A stretch of 64,000 nt of DNA from Xenorhabdus lircayensis (GTDB lineage: Bacteria > Pseudomonadota > Gammaproteobacteria > Enterobacterales > Enterobacteriaceae), in the NCBI RefSeq assembly GCF_016306625.1, contig NZ_JACOII010000028.1, forward strand, positions 1 through 64,000, written 5' to 3'. The notes beneath the pieces are model-generated. The model did no database searches, was not told where the DNA came from, and saw only the letters and a program-made list of their open reading frames with translations. A program made the translations under genes and the position numbers. This document shows positions 48,502 through 58,267 of this stretch, piece by piece. Position 1 is the first letter of the stretch; each line of letters begins with the position of its first letter.

Positions 48502-49692
48502 ATGTTTGAAAAAATCACAGCAGCGCCTGCCGACCCCATTCTTGGTTTAGCCGATAGCTTTAAAGCTGATCCTCGTGAAAATAAAATCAATTTGGGTATC
48601 GGAGTCTACAAAGACGAAACTGGTAAAACCCCTGTTCTGACCACCGTTAAAAAAGCAGAAAAATTCCTGCTGGAAAATGAAACCACCAAAAATTATCTGG
48701 CAATTAGTGGGCTACCTGAATTTGGCTACGTCACTCAAGAACTGCTTTTCGGCAAAACCAGTCCCATTGTAACTGACAAGCGCGCCCGTACTGTACAAAG
48801 CCCAGGCGGAACCGGCGCACTGCGCACTGCCGCTGACTTTATTGCTAAACAAACCAATGCCAAACGTGTTTGGATCAGCAATCCAACATGGCCAAACCAT
48901 AAAGGTGTTTTCGCCAGTGCTGGTTTAGAGATCTGCGAATACAAATATTATAATGCAGAAAAACATGCGTTGGATTTTGAGGGCATGTTAGCAAGCCTGT
49001 CTGAAGCACAAGCGGGTGACGTTGTTCTGTTGCACGGTTGCTGCCATAACCCGACTGGTATTGATCCAACGGCTGAACAGTGGCAGAAACTGGCAGATTT
49101 ATCCGCTGCAAACGGCTGGCTGCCTGTGTTTGATTTCGCATACCAAGGGTTTGCCAAAGGATTGGATGAAGACGCAGAAGGTCTGCGTATTTTTGCCAAA
49201 AACCACAATGAACTGATCGTTGCTAGCTCTTATTCCAAAAACTTTGGTCTATACAATGAACGTGTTGGTGCTTGCACCATCGTTGCGACAGACAGCAATA
49301 CCGCAGAAAAAGCATTCAGCCAAGCTAAATCCATTGTTCGTACCAACTACTCTAACCCACCAGCACACGGGGCTTCTGTTGTTACGACAATTCTGTCTAA
49401 CGACGATCTGAAAGCGGAATGGGTTCAGGAATTGGCAACAATGCGTGAACGTATCCAACGTATGCGCCAACTGTTTGTTAACACCTTACAAGAAAAAGGT
49501 GCGAAGCAAGATTTCAGCTTTATTATCTCTCAGAATGGCATGTTCTCATTCAGCGGCTTGACTAAAGAACAAGTTGATCGTCTGCGTGATGAATATGGTA
49601 TTTACGCGGTCAGCTCTGGGCGCATCAACGTAGCGGGCTTAACACTGGAGAATATGGTTCCTCTGTGTGAAGCTATCGTTGCAATACTCTAG
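48502..49692 (+). CDS. aspC: aspartate aminotransferase
   Basis: 396 aa, matching Asp[64 protein letters not shown] Lys in [18 protein letters not shown] (about 246), Arg in [11 protein letters not shown]. Interconverts aspartate/2-oxoglutarate and oxaloacetate/glutamate. Own terminator follows. Confidence 0.96.
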   Translation: MFEKITAAPADPILGLADSFKADPRENKINLGIGVYKDETGKTPVLTTVKKAEKFLLENETTKNYLAISGLPEFGYVTQELLFGKTSPIVTDKRARTVQSPGGTGALRTAADFIAKQTNAKRVWISNPTWPNHKGVFASAGLEICEYKYYNAEKHALDFEGMLASLSEAQAGDVVLLHGCCHNPTGIDPTAEQWQKLADLSAANGWLPVFDFAYQGFAKGLDEDAEGLRIFAKNHNELIVASSYSKNFGLYNERVGACTIVATDSNTAEKAFSQAKSIVRTNYSNPPAHGASVVTTILSNDDLKAEWVQELATMRERIQRMRQLFVNTLQEKGAKQDFSFIISQNGMFSFSGLTKEQVDRLRDEYGIYAVSSGRINVAGLTLENMVPLCEAIVAIL

Positions 49693-49723
49693 TTTTATCT
49701 GAGTACTTGATATTTATTCCCCA

Positions 49724-49748
49724 AAAAGCCGCATTTTAGCGGCTTTTA
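49724..49748 (+). terminator. Rho-independent terminator of aspC
   Basis: AAAAGCCGC-ATTTTA-GCGGCTTTT, perfect stem with a short T run, 32 bp past the aspC stop. Confidence 0.85.
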
Positions 49749-49807
49749 TCTTTCTCATACAATTCATTGCACAAACAAAACTCATTGCACAAGAAAAACG
49801 TTTCCAA

Positions 49808-50440
49808 TCAATCTTGCAGGAATGGATTGGTTTTCCGTTCGTGTCCCAATGTTGACATCGGCCCATGACCAGGAATGAATTGATACTCATCACCCAAAGG
49901 CAGTACTTTTTCCTTAATGGATTGAATCAGTTCATCATAATTTCCACCGGGGAAATCAGTGCGGCCAATACTGCCCTTAAACAGCACATCTCCCATTGAG
50001 ATTAATTTATCGGCGTGGTTAGCAAGAACAATATGCCCTGGTGTGTGCCCCGGACAATGCAGAACGGATAACTCAATATTGCCAATTTGCAGCGTATCTC
50101 CTTCATCTAACCAACGATCCGGGGTGAAAGATGGGCATGGTTCAACACCAAACATTTGGCATTGAATTTCCAGTCCTTCGACCCAAAAAGCATCTGCTTT
50201 ATGTGGCCCATAAACAGGAACGTCAAAATGCTTGGAAACTTCAACGGTAGCACCAACATGATCGTAGTGACCATGTGTCAGCAAAATTTGTGTTACTTTC
50301 AGCTCACGACGTTCTATTTCAGCAATAAGTTGTTCGGCATTACCTCCAGGATCAACAACCGCGGTTTCCTGAGTATCTTCACACCAAATCAATGTACAAT
50401 TTTGCATCGCCATCGTGACGGGGATAATGTGGTATTTCAT
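49808..50440 (-). CDS. ycbL: glyoxalase II-like metallo-hydrolase YcbL
   Basis: I start at ATG 50440 ([19 protein letters not shown]), the family start, giving 210 aa. A metallo-beta-lactamase fold with the metal motif [12 protein letters not shown], further ligands in [31 protein letters not shown] and FIPGHGP. In Salmonella YcbL has type II glyoxalase activity on lactoylglutathione. Convergent with aspC. Confidence 0.93.
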   Translation of the reverse strand: MKYHIIPVTMAMQNCTLIWCEDTQETAVVDPGGNAEQLIAEIERRELKVTQILLTHGHYDHVGATVEVSKHFDVPVYGPHKADAFWVEGLEIQCQMFGVEPCPSFTPDRWLDEGDTLQIGNIELSVLHCPGHTPGHIVLANHADKLISMGDVLFKGSIGRTDFPGGNYDELIQSIKEKVLPLGDEYQFIPGHGPMSTLGHERKTNPFLQD

Positions 50441-50478
50441 TATATTGTTTAACTCCACAATCAAAACTAACTATTAAG

Positions 50479-50607
50479 TTATACCCAATAGATCTCAAGT
50501 TGCAGCGAGGCGGTAAGGGAACGAATCCCCGGGAGCATAGATAACTATGTGACCGAAGTGAGTGAGTACAACCAACAAAGCAGCAACTTGAAAGATAAAG
50601 GGTATAA
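50479..50607. repeat. 129-bp palindromic intergenic repeat (MITE/ERIC-like)
   Basis: The ends TTATACCC...CAAGTTGC and GCAACTTG...GGGTATAA are inverted repeats over about 27 bases; the inside includes GAACGAATCCCCGGGAGCATAG and GTGAGTGAGTAC. I recall this element as abundant in Xenorhabdus and Photorhabdus intergenic DNA. A degenerate copy lies at 55565-55884. It separates ycbL and mepK. Confidence 0.75.
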
Positions 50608-50609
50608 GA

Positions 50610-51158
50610 TTACCACGTCCTGACCGGGCCTGTATCAATATGAATAAAATTACTTTTTGGATAAAACCCTACCCCTCCGGTTCGCATTTTCAGCGCAGCC
50701 TTACGGATATGTGCAAGTTGAGTACCATCTATATGGAAATCCATCGCTTGCCCACGAGTATGATAACTGTGTTTTGCTACCCCGCCACTGGCTTGACGCA
50801 ACATATTATTTGTCGTCAATGAACGATAGCCAGAAACTAATTGAACAGACTTATTTATTCCCATCATCATCTGTAATAAATAAATTTGATCAAACAACTT
50901 TGGGTCAATAGTTTTGATCTTATTTTGGCGAAAATCGCGAAATAAATGATTCAGGCGAGCTAATTCTGATTTGTTATAACGGCGACCATCAAAAAACTCA
51001 GCTTTGAGTGTTTCTCCCGTATGCAAATTATCAAAACGCAAAATTCGGGGACGTGGAGTTGTCAATGTGGCCAACGCATGTTGAGGCAATAAACTTAACC
51101 CCAACGTGGCCACACTTACGCCAAGCCACTTTCGGCGATCGTGGTCAATATCATTCAT
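50610..51158 (-). CDS. mepK: murein endopeptidase MepK (YcbK)
   Basis: 182 aa. N-terminal Tat-like signal (DRRKWLGVSVATLGLSLLP...HALA). M15-type fold with zinc motif HTRGQAMDFHIDGTQ and FIHIDTGPVRTW. MepK cleaves mDap-mDap (3-3) cross-links in peptidoglycan. It lies next to the gene for the L,D-transpeptidase that makes such links, in the same orientation. Confidence 0.93.
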   Translation of the reverse strand: MNDIDHDRRKWLGVSVATLGLSLLPQHALATLTTPRPRILRFDNLHTGETLKAEFFDGRRYNKSELARLNHLFRDFRQNKIKTIDPKLFDQIYLLQMMMGINKSVQLVSGYRSLTTNNMLRQASGGVAKHSYHTRGQAMDFHIDGTQLAHIRKAALKMRTGGVGFYPKSNFIHIDTGPVRTW

Positions 51159-51516
51159 GGATATATGCCCTGCTATTCTATGATGTATTAATAATTGATA
51201 AACTACATTAATAATCGAGTTTAATCGACTAATAAGACATCAACAAACAAAAAGTAGTTTCAATTATTTTTGTATATTACTGTAAACTTAGCCAGTCCAT
51301 AATTGTGATCAACCTAACATAATGCAAGTCATATTAAATATAGATGAAATTTTAATAATGATATGTTACTAACAGTTATTTTTCATCTAAATCATAAAAA
51401 ATCTATCAATTGCAGGAAAAAATAAGCTCTTTAAGAAAACATTATTTCCTTCACCGTTCATAACATGGATATTGATAGCAAATTTATTCCTTCATGAATT
51501 ATCGTAATTACGAAAA
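51159..51516. other. AT-rich intergenic stretch between mepK and ldtD
   Basis: 358 bp, strongly AT-rich, with no open frame worth reporting and no clear hairpin. It should carry the mepK promoter (leftward). Confidence 0.4.
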
Positions 51517-53235
51517 TTATAAATCATTTCTAGCTATCAAAATTTTGGATAAGAGATCCGATTGTTGTCTGGCATTCATATCATAACCATAAATATCGGC
51601 ACGATACTGTGGTACTCCTCCTTCATCAACCCAAGCTGTTTGATAATAGAGGAAGACAGGAATTTTTTGGGGGATATTTACATATTTTGTTGTCCATGTT
51701 TTCAATGAATTGCTAACTTTATTTTTATTCCAGCCAGCATCTCCCAGTAACATATCTGCCAATTCAGACGCCTTATTGACACGCACACAACCTGAACTGA
51801 CCGCCCTCATTTCCTGGCTAAAGGAAGCCTGATTTGGCGTATCATGTAAATAAATCGCTTCTGAGTTTGGCATATTAAATTTGAAACGCCCCAATGAATT
51901 AGTTGGACCTGGTGCCTGGCGTATACGATAAGGGAAACTACTCGGTATTACTGCCCCCCAATTAATCGATGAAGGATCGATAACTTTGGCATCATTGCTC
52001 CAACTGGAAAAAACCGTATAACCACGAGTACGAAAATAACTTGGATCACGCATTGCTCTTGGTGCAATATCCTTTCTAGTCATACTAGTGGGCACATTCC
52101 ACGGTGGATTGATGACTACATTATTCAATTCACTGCTCATAATAGGCGTTTTGCGGCTGGGCCGTCCAACGACGACTTTTGAGCTTAATACTTCTTTCCC
52201 ATCCAAATAATAAAAAAGTGAGTAATTAGGAATATTAACCAAAATACCCGTAGAAATACCTCCGGGAATAATCCGTAATCGCTGTATATTTAATGCCATT
52301 ATGCGAGCACGAGTTTGCGGTGTCGTATTTAACCATGCTTTCGTGGATTGGCCGATAACGCCATCAGCGGATAGTCCATGCAAAGCTTGAAAACGTTTTA
52401 TAGCAGCCACTAATTCTTTACCGTAAATCTTATTATCAGATTTGACAGCTGAGTAATCCAACGTACCTGAACGCGCCAATATTTTTCTTAATGCAATCAC
52501 ACTTTCACTACTTTGCCCGGGTTTTAGCGTACCTTTCAACGAAAAATCAACCCATGGCTGCTTATCAGCCAATTGACTCAACATTTCCTTACGCATATTT
52601 TCATACATAAGATGATTGGGTGACAAGGTTGTAATATAAGCGAGAGAATTATGATTATTGATATGCTGTTGCCATTTATCAATTAAATGAGATGAAGGTA
52701 AGTCAATCTTATAGGGGGCCTTATTATATAACCATGAATCCCCTTTTTTCTTAACATCATTGATAAAATGGAGATAACCTAACATAGCATCAGATAAAAT
52801 AACATCACGCCCCATATCACTTAACTCAGGAGAATGAAGTTGTATCAGCCATTTTTCAAATTGGGGTTGAAACCCAGCCAATGACATTTCAATTAATTGA
52901 TTCTCAAACTGTTGAATAGCTTTTTTATCCGGCCATAGCGGTTTCATTTTATTGGCAGTATATAACGTTACTAAACGATCAATAAATATCAGTTTTACTT
53001 GTTGTGGTAACCAATTTTGTAACTGTTTTCTATTTTCATCAATAGAGATCACTGGAGATATAGGAATAGTCTTATCGGATGAGACAACTGAGTCTTCTTT
53101 TTTTTGCCCTTCTGACAATTGTTGTACATCACTTTCAGTTAATCCATTTTGTTGATTTGCAAAGGTTCCCTCTGATACCGCTAATGCGCTACAGATAAAA
53201 GAAATTTTCAGTAGTCTGGCCGTGTTCTTCGCCAT
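51517..53235 (-). CDS. ldtD: L,D-transpeptidase LdtD (YcbB)
   Basis: 572 aa with signal peptide (LLKISFICSALAVSEGTFA). A peptidoglycan-binding domain (IKRFQALHGLSADGVIGQSTKAWLN, about 280-305) and a YkuD catalytic domain (about 325-520) with VVGRPSRKTPIMSSELNNVV, the His in IYLHDTPNQASF and the nucleophile Cys in AVSSGCVRVNKASELADML. Makes 3-3 cross-links and can replace D,D-transpeptidases. Next to mepK. Confidence 0.94.
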   Translation of the reverse strand: MAKNTARLLKISFICSALAVSEGTFANQQNGLTESDVQQLSEGQKKEDSVVSSDKTIPISPVISIDENRKQLQNWLPQQVKLIFIDRLVTLYTANKMKPLWPDKKAIQQFENQLIEMSLAGFQPQFEKWLIQLHSPELSDMGRDVILSDAMLGYLHFINDVKKKGDSWLYNKAPYKIDLPSSHLIDKWQQHINNHNSLAYITTLSPNHLMYENMRKEMLSQLADKQPWVDFSLKGTLKPGQSSESVIALRKILARSGTLDYSAVKSDNKIYGKELVAAIKRFQALHGLSADGVIGQSTKAWLNTTPQTRARIMALNIQRLRIIPGGISTGILVNIPNYSLFYYLDGKEVLSSKVVVGRPSRKTPIMSSELNNVVINPPWNVPTSMTRKDIAPRAMRDPSYFRTRGYTVFSSWSNDAKVIDPSSINWGAVIPSSFPYRIRQAPGPTNSLGRFKFNMPNSEAIYLHDTPNQASFSQEMRAVSSGCVRVNKASELADMLLGDAGWNKNKVSNSLKTWTTKYVNIPQKIPVFLYYQTAWVDEGGVPQYRADIYGYDMNARQQSDLLSKILIARNDL

Positions 53236-53432
53236 AAGAGTTCACCTCACCTTATTATGTATGCAGCTGTCCAATGACTTATTCTAATTATCAGCAGGCC
53301 TATTTTATCAGAAAAGAATAGTAGTAATTATATACATAATTACCTCTTAAGATAGAAGGACTATCCAATCATACTCAATCACACTAACCAAAATAAAATG
53401 TTCACTATAATAAATTAGATAACACCGTCTTC

Positions 53433-53461
53433 AAAAAAGAAAAAGGCACCTTTAGTGCCTT
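53433..53461 (-). terminator. Rho-independent terminator of aphA
   Basis: On the minus strand AGGCACTAAAGGTGCCT followed by TTTTCTTTTTT, 30 bp past the aphA stop. Confidence 0.85.
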
Positions 53462-53491
53462 AATCAGAGTAAATTTTATTGAAATTTCAGA

Positions 53492-54205
53492 TTAATACTC
53501 AGATTTAATGACTACTTCTTCTCCAAATCTACCCGCTTTAGGTAGAGGCTGATAAGAAGAATTGGATGCTCTCAGAATGCGGATGCCACGGATACTCAAC
53601 TCGCGGGCTGCGGCAATATCAGCATCTGCATCACCATAGTAGATCTTCAATTTATGATTTTTCATCCAGCTAACTTTGTCATTTTTATTTGGCTCATCAC
53701 CTGCAAAAATGACAGCATGCATTTTATCCGCCGGAATATGCAAACCTTCTTGTACATACTGAGTAACAGCTTCTGTTTTGGTTTCTGTACGCCCTGTAAT
53801 AAAATAAATATCATCACCCCGCTTCAAATGCATCTGAACTAATTCAATACCGATTTTTTTCGGCATACTGAATTTATCCCATTCATTATTCATTTTTTCC
53901 CAGAACTTGGGATTTTTCAGATAGCTTTCATCGTTAGATGAATATTCCAATTTTCCTCGATAAAACCCCGGGCTAGAAAACATTACCGTATCATCAATAT
54001 CAAATCCAACCGCCATTGGCGGTTGTCCTTTCAGACTTTTTTCAATCTGTTCCACCGAAACCCAATGTACAGCCTGACGCTGGGCTAAATCTGCTGAAGT
54101 TACCCCTGAGCCAACTTGCTCAGGCATAAATACTTTTGCCTGCACCACACCGTTTAGGCCAAAAGCGAGCACAATCGCACTGAATCCTAAAATGACTTTA
54201 CGCAT
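53492..54205 (-). CDS. aphA: class B acid phosphatase AphA
   Basis: 237 aa, the family length, with signal peptide (ILGFSAIVLAFGLNGVVQA). HAD motifs: FDIDDTVMFSSPG (nucleophile Asp near residue 69), ITGRTETKTEAV, KIYYGDADADIAAAR. Periplasmic tetrameric Mg-dependent phosphatase and phosphotransferase on nucleotides. It stands where mukB would follow ldtD in E. coli, so the old order breaks here. Confidence 0.95.
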   Translation of the reverse strand: MRKVILGFSAIVLAFGLNGVVQAKVFMPEQVGSGVTSADLAQRQAVHWVSVEQIEKSLKGQPPMAVGFDIDDTVMFSSPGFYRGKLEYSSNDESYLKNPKFWEKMNNEWDKFSMPKKIGIELVQMHLKRGDDIYFITGRTETKTEAVTQYVQEGLHIPADKMHAVIFAGDEPNKNDKVSWMKNHKLKIYYGDADADIAAARELSIRGIRILRASNSSYQPLPKAGRFGEEVVIKSEY

Positions 54206-54371
54206 TGTTATTCCTTTTCCACACTGTTCATAACATTAAGTGATAATAAACTTTATTATCACTTTAAAGTGGGACGCACTACACAATTGTTCAATATTAT
54301 CATTGTAAAAAGGTTTTCTTTATATTTTTCTCACTAAATACAATTTAAACAGCTCACATATCATAGAAACA

Positions 54372-55235
54372 TTAATTAAAGCAATTAATATAATTACTCA
54401 ATTCTAATTCTTTTCTCTTTAAATAATAAATATAACTGGATGATACAGATGAAAACAATGTATTAGGAATAACCTTCACGCCAGTGTTCTTTAGGTAACT
54501 TGAATCTAATATCGCATTATTAATTACTGAATAGCCGATACCAAAACAGACAAAATCTATAATATGGCTAATATCAGGAAAAACCAGCAATTGAGTGTTA
54601 ATTTCATGTTCTTTTCTATATTTTAATAACTCATCAAAAAATGGATGTTTTGTTATTCCAGAGTGGAGTATCATTTTTTCATTACGAATCATATCAACCA
54701 ATGAGTTATTTTTATCAAATAATTTTTTTGAAACAATAAATACTTCAGTTTCACGATCATGTACTTTACAGGAAATTCGTTCTAATTCATCTTCTACTGG
54801 AGGATGAGTGGAAATAAAAAGATCCAGTTCTCCTGAAAGGAGTTTACTACGATGCTCATCGAAATGATACCTTTCGCTGAATAGATCAATTTGGCCATTT
54901 TCAATTATTTTACTTATTAATTTTTTAAACGATTGATTATAACCATCCGTTCCTACTTTAATTTCTTTTTTTATTAATGTGGTTGGAAAACTTGATTTAA
55001 TATTCTCGACGTCATCACGGATCGGTAATAAATATTTATATAAAATTATCCCTTCTTCCGTCAGAGTTACCCCTGTATTAGAACGATTAAATAGCTTAAA
55101 CCCCAATTTATCTTCTATATCAGCAATACTTTTACAGAGAGCAGGCGGACTTATATGAATATTTTTAGAGGCATTTTTAAAAGATCCGCATTCCGCAACA
55201 CTCAAAAAATGATTTATTTTTTTTGATAAAATCAT
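54372..55235 (-). CDS. LysR-type transcriptional regulator
   Basis: I chose ATG 55235, preceded by AGAGGTGG, over the ORF's upstream start; 287 aa. N-terminal winged helix-turn-helix (INHFLSVAECGSFKNASKNIHISPPALCKSIADIEDKLGFKLFNR) and a substrate-binding-type effector domain (about 95-280). Very AT-rich codons. Divergent from the nucleoside-type gene cluster, so it is the likely pathway regulator. Effector unknown. Confidence 0.88.
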   Translation of the reverse strand: MILSKKINHFLSVAECGSFKNASKNIHISPPALCKSIADIEDKLGFKLFNRSNTGVTLTEEGIILYKYLLPIRDDVENIKSSFPTTLIKKEIKVGTDGYNQSFKKLISKIIENGQIDLFSERYHFDEHRSKLLSGELDLFISTHPPVEDELERISCKVHDRETEVFIVSKKLFDKNNSLVDMIRNEKMILHSGITKHPFFDELLKYRKEHEINTQLLVFPDISHIIDFVCFGIGYSVINNAILDSSYLKNTGVKVIPNTLFSSVSSSYIYYLKRKELELSNYINCFN

Positions 55236-55610
55236 AATAATTCCACCTCTAAACATCAAAGATTTAACAATCATGAAATGTGAGGTTATATAATCCATAC
55301 TGAGGTGTCAAGCATATGATTTCATACAAAATCGACCTATTGTTAAATTAAAGTTATTCTAATTTACATAAAACCAATAAAAATTATCTATCGATTTAAC
55401 TTTTAATTAATCATGCAAAATAAAATTCGAATTGATTTTAATGCTGAGAGATACCATTTTTGATCGCAATAAGGTTTTACTTTTAGTTGAATAGAAATAT
55501 TATTTCACGAAATTACCTACATATATCAGACTAATAATATTACATTGTTATTTTTTATAATAACTATATCCAATAGATTTCAATTTAAGCGTTACAGCAG
55601 TAAACGAATC

Positions 55611-55807
55611 CTAAAAGCCTATCCCAGCAAGCGTTTATTGTTGCAAGCAGTTTGAACACAGACTGAGCACAGAAACTGGAGCGTACACGTAGTTCATTGA
55701 GGAGTAGTTCATTGAGGATTAGTTCATTGAGGATTAGTACGTGAGGATTTTGAGCACAGCACAGGTTCAAAATAACAAATAAAATAACCGAATGGGATAG
55801 GCTCTAA
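55611..55807. repeat. miniature inverted-repeat element nested in the older repeat
   Basis: AAGCCTATCCCA (55615-55626) and TGGGATAGGCTC (55793-55804) are terminal inverted repeats (one mismatch at the outer base). The element has no coding capacity and holds a tandem array of 15-bp units. Similar GCCTATCCCA-ended repeats are, as I recall, common in Xenorhabdus genomes. Confidence 0.6.
55689..55747. repeat. 15-bp tandem repeat, about four units
   Basis: GTAGTTCATTGAGGA is present twice, then TTAGTTCATTGAGGA, then a shorter TTAGTACGTGAGGA. Lies inside the nested element, upstream of the biosynthetic operon. Confidence 0.85.
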
Positions 55808-55899
55808 GTCACATAAATAACAATGTGACATAAATGTAGTCAACGCCACCAACAAAGCAGCAATTCGAAATATGAAAAAGTATATTAAAGGAGAATATT

Positions 55900-57054
55900 G
55901 TGACTGACTCTATTAATGCCAACAATAACCAAAAATCAAACAATTTCCCTACCCATGTTGAATGCCATACAGAATGGGGAAAATTACGACATGTTATTGT
56001 TGGTCGTGCAGATAATGCATGTATTCCCCCTCCAGAACCCGCATTTATGGCCCGTATTCCAGAAAATTCAGATATGCGTGGTCGTTATGGCCCAAGAAGC
56101 CAAGGATCAATTGATGCAGCCAATGAACAATTGGATGGATTATCTTCCATACTGATTTCGCGTGGAATTCGTGTTGATCGTCCAACACCACTGAATTTCA
56201 ACTCTTCTGTACAAACTCCAGATTTTACTCAAGGCACCATGTTCGGTTGCCAACCGCCAAGGGATGTACTCATTACTGTTGGCCGAGAAATCCTCGAAGC
56301 AACAATGAGTTTCAGATCTCGCTTCTTTGAGTATTTGTGCTACCGACCTTTGATTTCTGCTTATATGAAAGAAGATACAGCCATGCGACATGAATCAGCC
56401 CCCCGTCCCCGGCTATCAGATGCCAGTTACCGGCATGGTTATTTATCTGAAGAAATCAGTATGGAAACCCGAAAAGAATGGGTAACGAAAAAAGAATTTG
56501 TCACGACAGAAGAAGAGCCAATTTTTGAGGCTGCGGATATTGTCCGATGTGGGAAAGATCTTTTGGTACAACATGGTTTTACGACAAACATGAAAGGTAT
56601 TGATTGGTTGCAGCGTCATTTTCCTGATTATCGCATTCATCCTATCAATTTTCCCGGAGATCCCTTCCCAAGCCATATTGACTGTACCCTGTTACCTTTG
56701 CGTCCCGGTTTAGTTTTAAATAATCCTGTCAGACCCTTACTACCTGAATTCAGGCAACTATTTATTCGTAATGACTGGCAAATTATCGAAGCAGCATCTC
56801 CCGCACATCATCAATCACCCCCATTATGTTATTCGAGTGTATGGCTCTCAATGAATATGCTGTCACTTGATGAGAAAACAGTATGTGTAGAAGAAAGTGA
56901 AATTCATCAAATGGAACAGTTGGATAAATTGGGATTTGAAGTCATTCCTGTGCCTTTCCGAAATGCCTATCCTTTTGGAGGCGGTTTGCACTGTGCCACA
57001 ACGGATATTTGGCGAGAAGGAAGCCTTGATGATTACTTTCCTAAAGAAAGTTAA
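55900..57054 (+). CDS. glycine amidinotransferase-family enzyme
   Basis: 384 aa from GTG 55900 (AAGGAG upstream). It has the beta/alpha propeller fold signature of L-arginine:glycine amidinotransferases. Likely catalytic residues are Asp213 (EAADIVRCGKDL), His259 (PFPSHIDCTLLPL) and Cys365 (GGGLHCATTDIWREG); their spacing matches AGAT. The family moves the amidino group of arginine to an amine. In pseudouridimycin synthesis a homologue makes guanidinoacetate; StrB-type homologues modify amino sugars. Which acceptor is used here is not known. First gene of the operon, 45 bp before the TruD-like gene. Confidence 0.9.
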   Translation: MTDSINANNNQKSNNFPTHVECHTEWGKLRHVIVGRADNACIPPPEPAFMARIPENSDMRGRYGPRSQGSIDAANEQLDGLSSILISRGIRVDRPTPLNFNSSVQTPDFTQGTMFGCQPPRDVLITVGREILEATMSFRSRFFEYLCYRPLISAYMKEDTAMRHESAPRPRLSDASYRHGYLSEEISMETRKEWVTKKEFVTTEEEPIFEAADIVRCGKDLLVQHGFTTNMKGIDWLQRHFPDYRIHPINFPGDPFPSHIDCTLLPLRPGLVLNNPVRPLLPEFRQLFIRNDWQIIEAASPAHHQSPPLCYSSVWLSMNMLSLDEKTVCVEESEIHQMEQLDKLGFEVIPVPFRNAYPFGGGLHCATTDIWREGSLDDYFPKES

Positions 57055-57099
57055 TCATATTTACGCATAACGTTTTGGCATATTGATCATACAAAAGCA

Positions 57100-58251
57100 A
57101 TGAGTCTTATCTTGACCATTGAAAACCATGCCCTGCGAATTGGAAATATTTCAATGAATAATATAGAACTCAGCACTTCTTCTTTCAAATACTCGCCCGA
57201 TACCTTTATCAACAAGGATGTTCAATATTGTCTCAAAAAAGTGCCTACAGATTTTCTCGTTGAGGAAGTTCCAAAATTCTATAAGCCCTCGATAGAAAAA
57301 CAGATTTGGCATTTCCAATTACGCAAAGAAGGGATGACAACCTCTGAAGCAATTACAAATATTGCCAATATATTGGCAATACCAGAAAGCCATATTGGGT
57401 ATGCCGGATTAAAAGATGAAGATGGCGTAACAAGTCAGAGAATATCTATTCGATCCTTATCACAGGATGTAGATATCAGTGCCATCAATGCTCGCTTGGA
57501 TATGACATCAGGCAAATGGCTCGCATTGCATGAAGTTGGCTGCTTTGAAGAAAATATAAAGATTGGTCAGCTAGTGGGTAACAGTTTTCGCATTGTGATA
57601 CGTAACTTAGATAAACTTATTGCCCATGCCTTGGCAAAACAGTCATCGCATAACCATGCTTTTATTAATTACTATGACACACAAAGGTTCGGTGTACCTG
57701 GAGGGCCTTCTACAACCCATCTTATTGGGCAAGCTTTCCACCACGGCGAATGGGAAAAAGCCTTATCATTGATATGCCAATCAGCATCGCCAGAAGCACA
57801 GGCGGCCCAAAAATGGTGGGGCAAACCAGCACATTTTTTCCATCAATTAGATCCTAGACGGCTCTCTTTTTATTATGCCTCTTACGGCTCTTATCAATGG
57901 AACCATCTCGTAGCACAAGAATTCCTGCGACATCATGAAGGATTACAAGTGATGCGCTCATCAATACCCTATATTTTACCCAACACTTATTCTGACGTAA
58001 TGGCATTTGCCGCAGCGACACCTTGGTATCCATTTACTCGCGTCGAAATCGTCAACGGGGAAAAAGCAGAAAAACAAAGTTTACGTCCCACCATTGTGCA
58101 TACCTATATAAAAATTATCGATCTTAGTGAAGATCATGAATTCCCTGATCGCTCTAGTTTAACAGTCGAGTTTTTTCTTCCATCTGGCTGCTACGCAACG
58201 ATGGCAATCTGTCAATTTATCTATTTAGCAAATGCTCATTTCACTGTTTAG
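57100..58251 (+). CDS. TruD-family pseudouridine synthase, probably for a free nucleotide
   Basis: 383 aa; a start at ATG 57154 (with GGAAAT upstream) is also possible. TruD motifs: FLVEEVPKF, catalytic Asp106 in GYAGLKDEDGVTSQRISI, LVGNSFRIVIRN, and NYYDTQRFGVPGGPSTTH. TruD normally isomerises U13 of tRNA-Glu. Lying in a nucleoside-type operon, this one is more likely to make pseudouridine 5'-phosphate, as MalD does in malayamycin synthesis. The usual tRNA-contact regions look divergent. A housekeeping truD should exist elsewhere. Confidence 0.88.
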   Translation: MSLILTIENHALRIGNISMNNIELSTSSFKYSPDTFINKDVQYCLKKVPTDFLVEEVPKFYKPSIEKQIWHFQLRKEGMTTSEAITNIANILAIPESHIGYAGLKDEDGVTSQRISIRSLSQDVDISAINARLDMTSGKWLALHEVGCFEENIKIGQLVGNSFRIVIRNLDKLIAHALAKQSSHNHAFINYYDTQRFGVPGGPSTTHLIGQAFHHGEWEKALSLICQSASPEAQAAQKWWGKPAHFFHQLDPRRLSFYYASYGSYQWNHLVAQEFLRHHEGLQVMRSSIPYILPNTYSDVMAFAAATPWYPFTRVEIVNGEKAEKQSLRPTIVHTYIKIIDLSEDHEFPDRSSLTVEFFLPSGCYATMAICQFIYLANAHFTV

Positions 58252-58267
58252 CCTAGGAGGTTTGCAT

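Larger units (their letters stand above)
55565..55884. repeat. degenerate copy of the 129-bp repeat, interrupted by a second element
   Basis: The ends (TATATCCAATAGATTTCAA and GCAGCAATTCGAAATATG) match those of the element at 50479-50607. The inside matches up to AACGAATCC (55603-55611), resumes at about GTCACATAAATAAC (55808) and runs through CACCAACAAAGCAGC. The gap is filled by another inverted-repeat element. It ends 16 bp before the amidinotransferase start. Confidence 0.7.

Noticed and set aside
55585-55770. 61-aa ORF rich in LNEL repeats
   Set aside because: It is the translation of the 15-bp tandem repeats in a non-coding miniature element.
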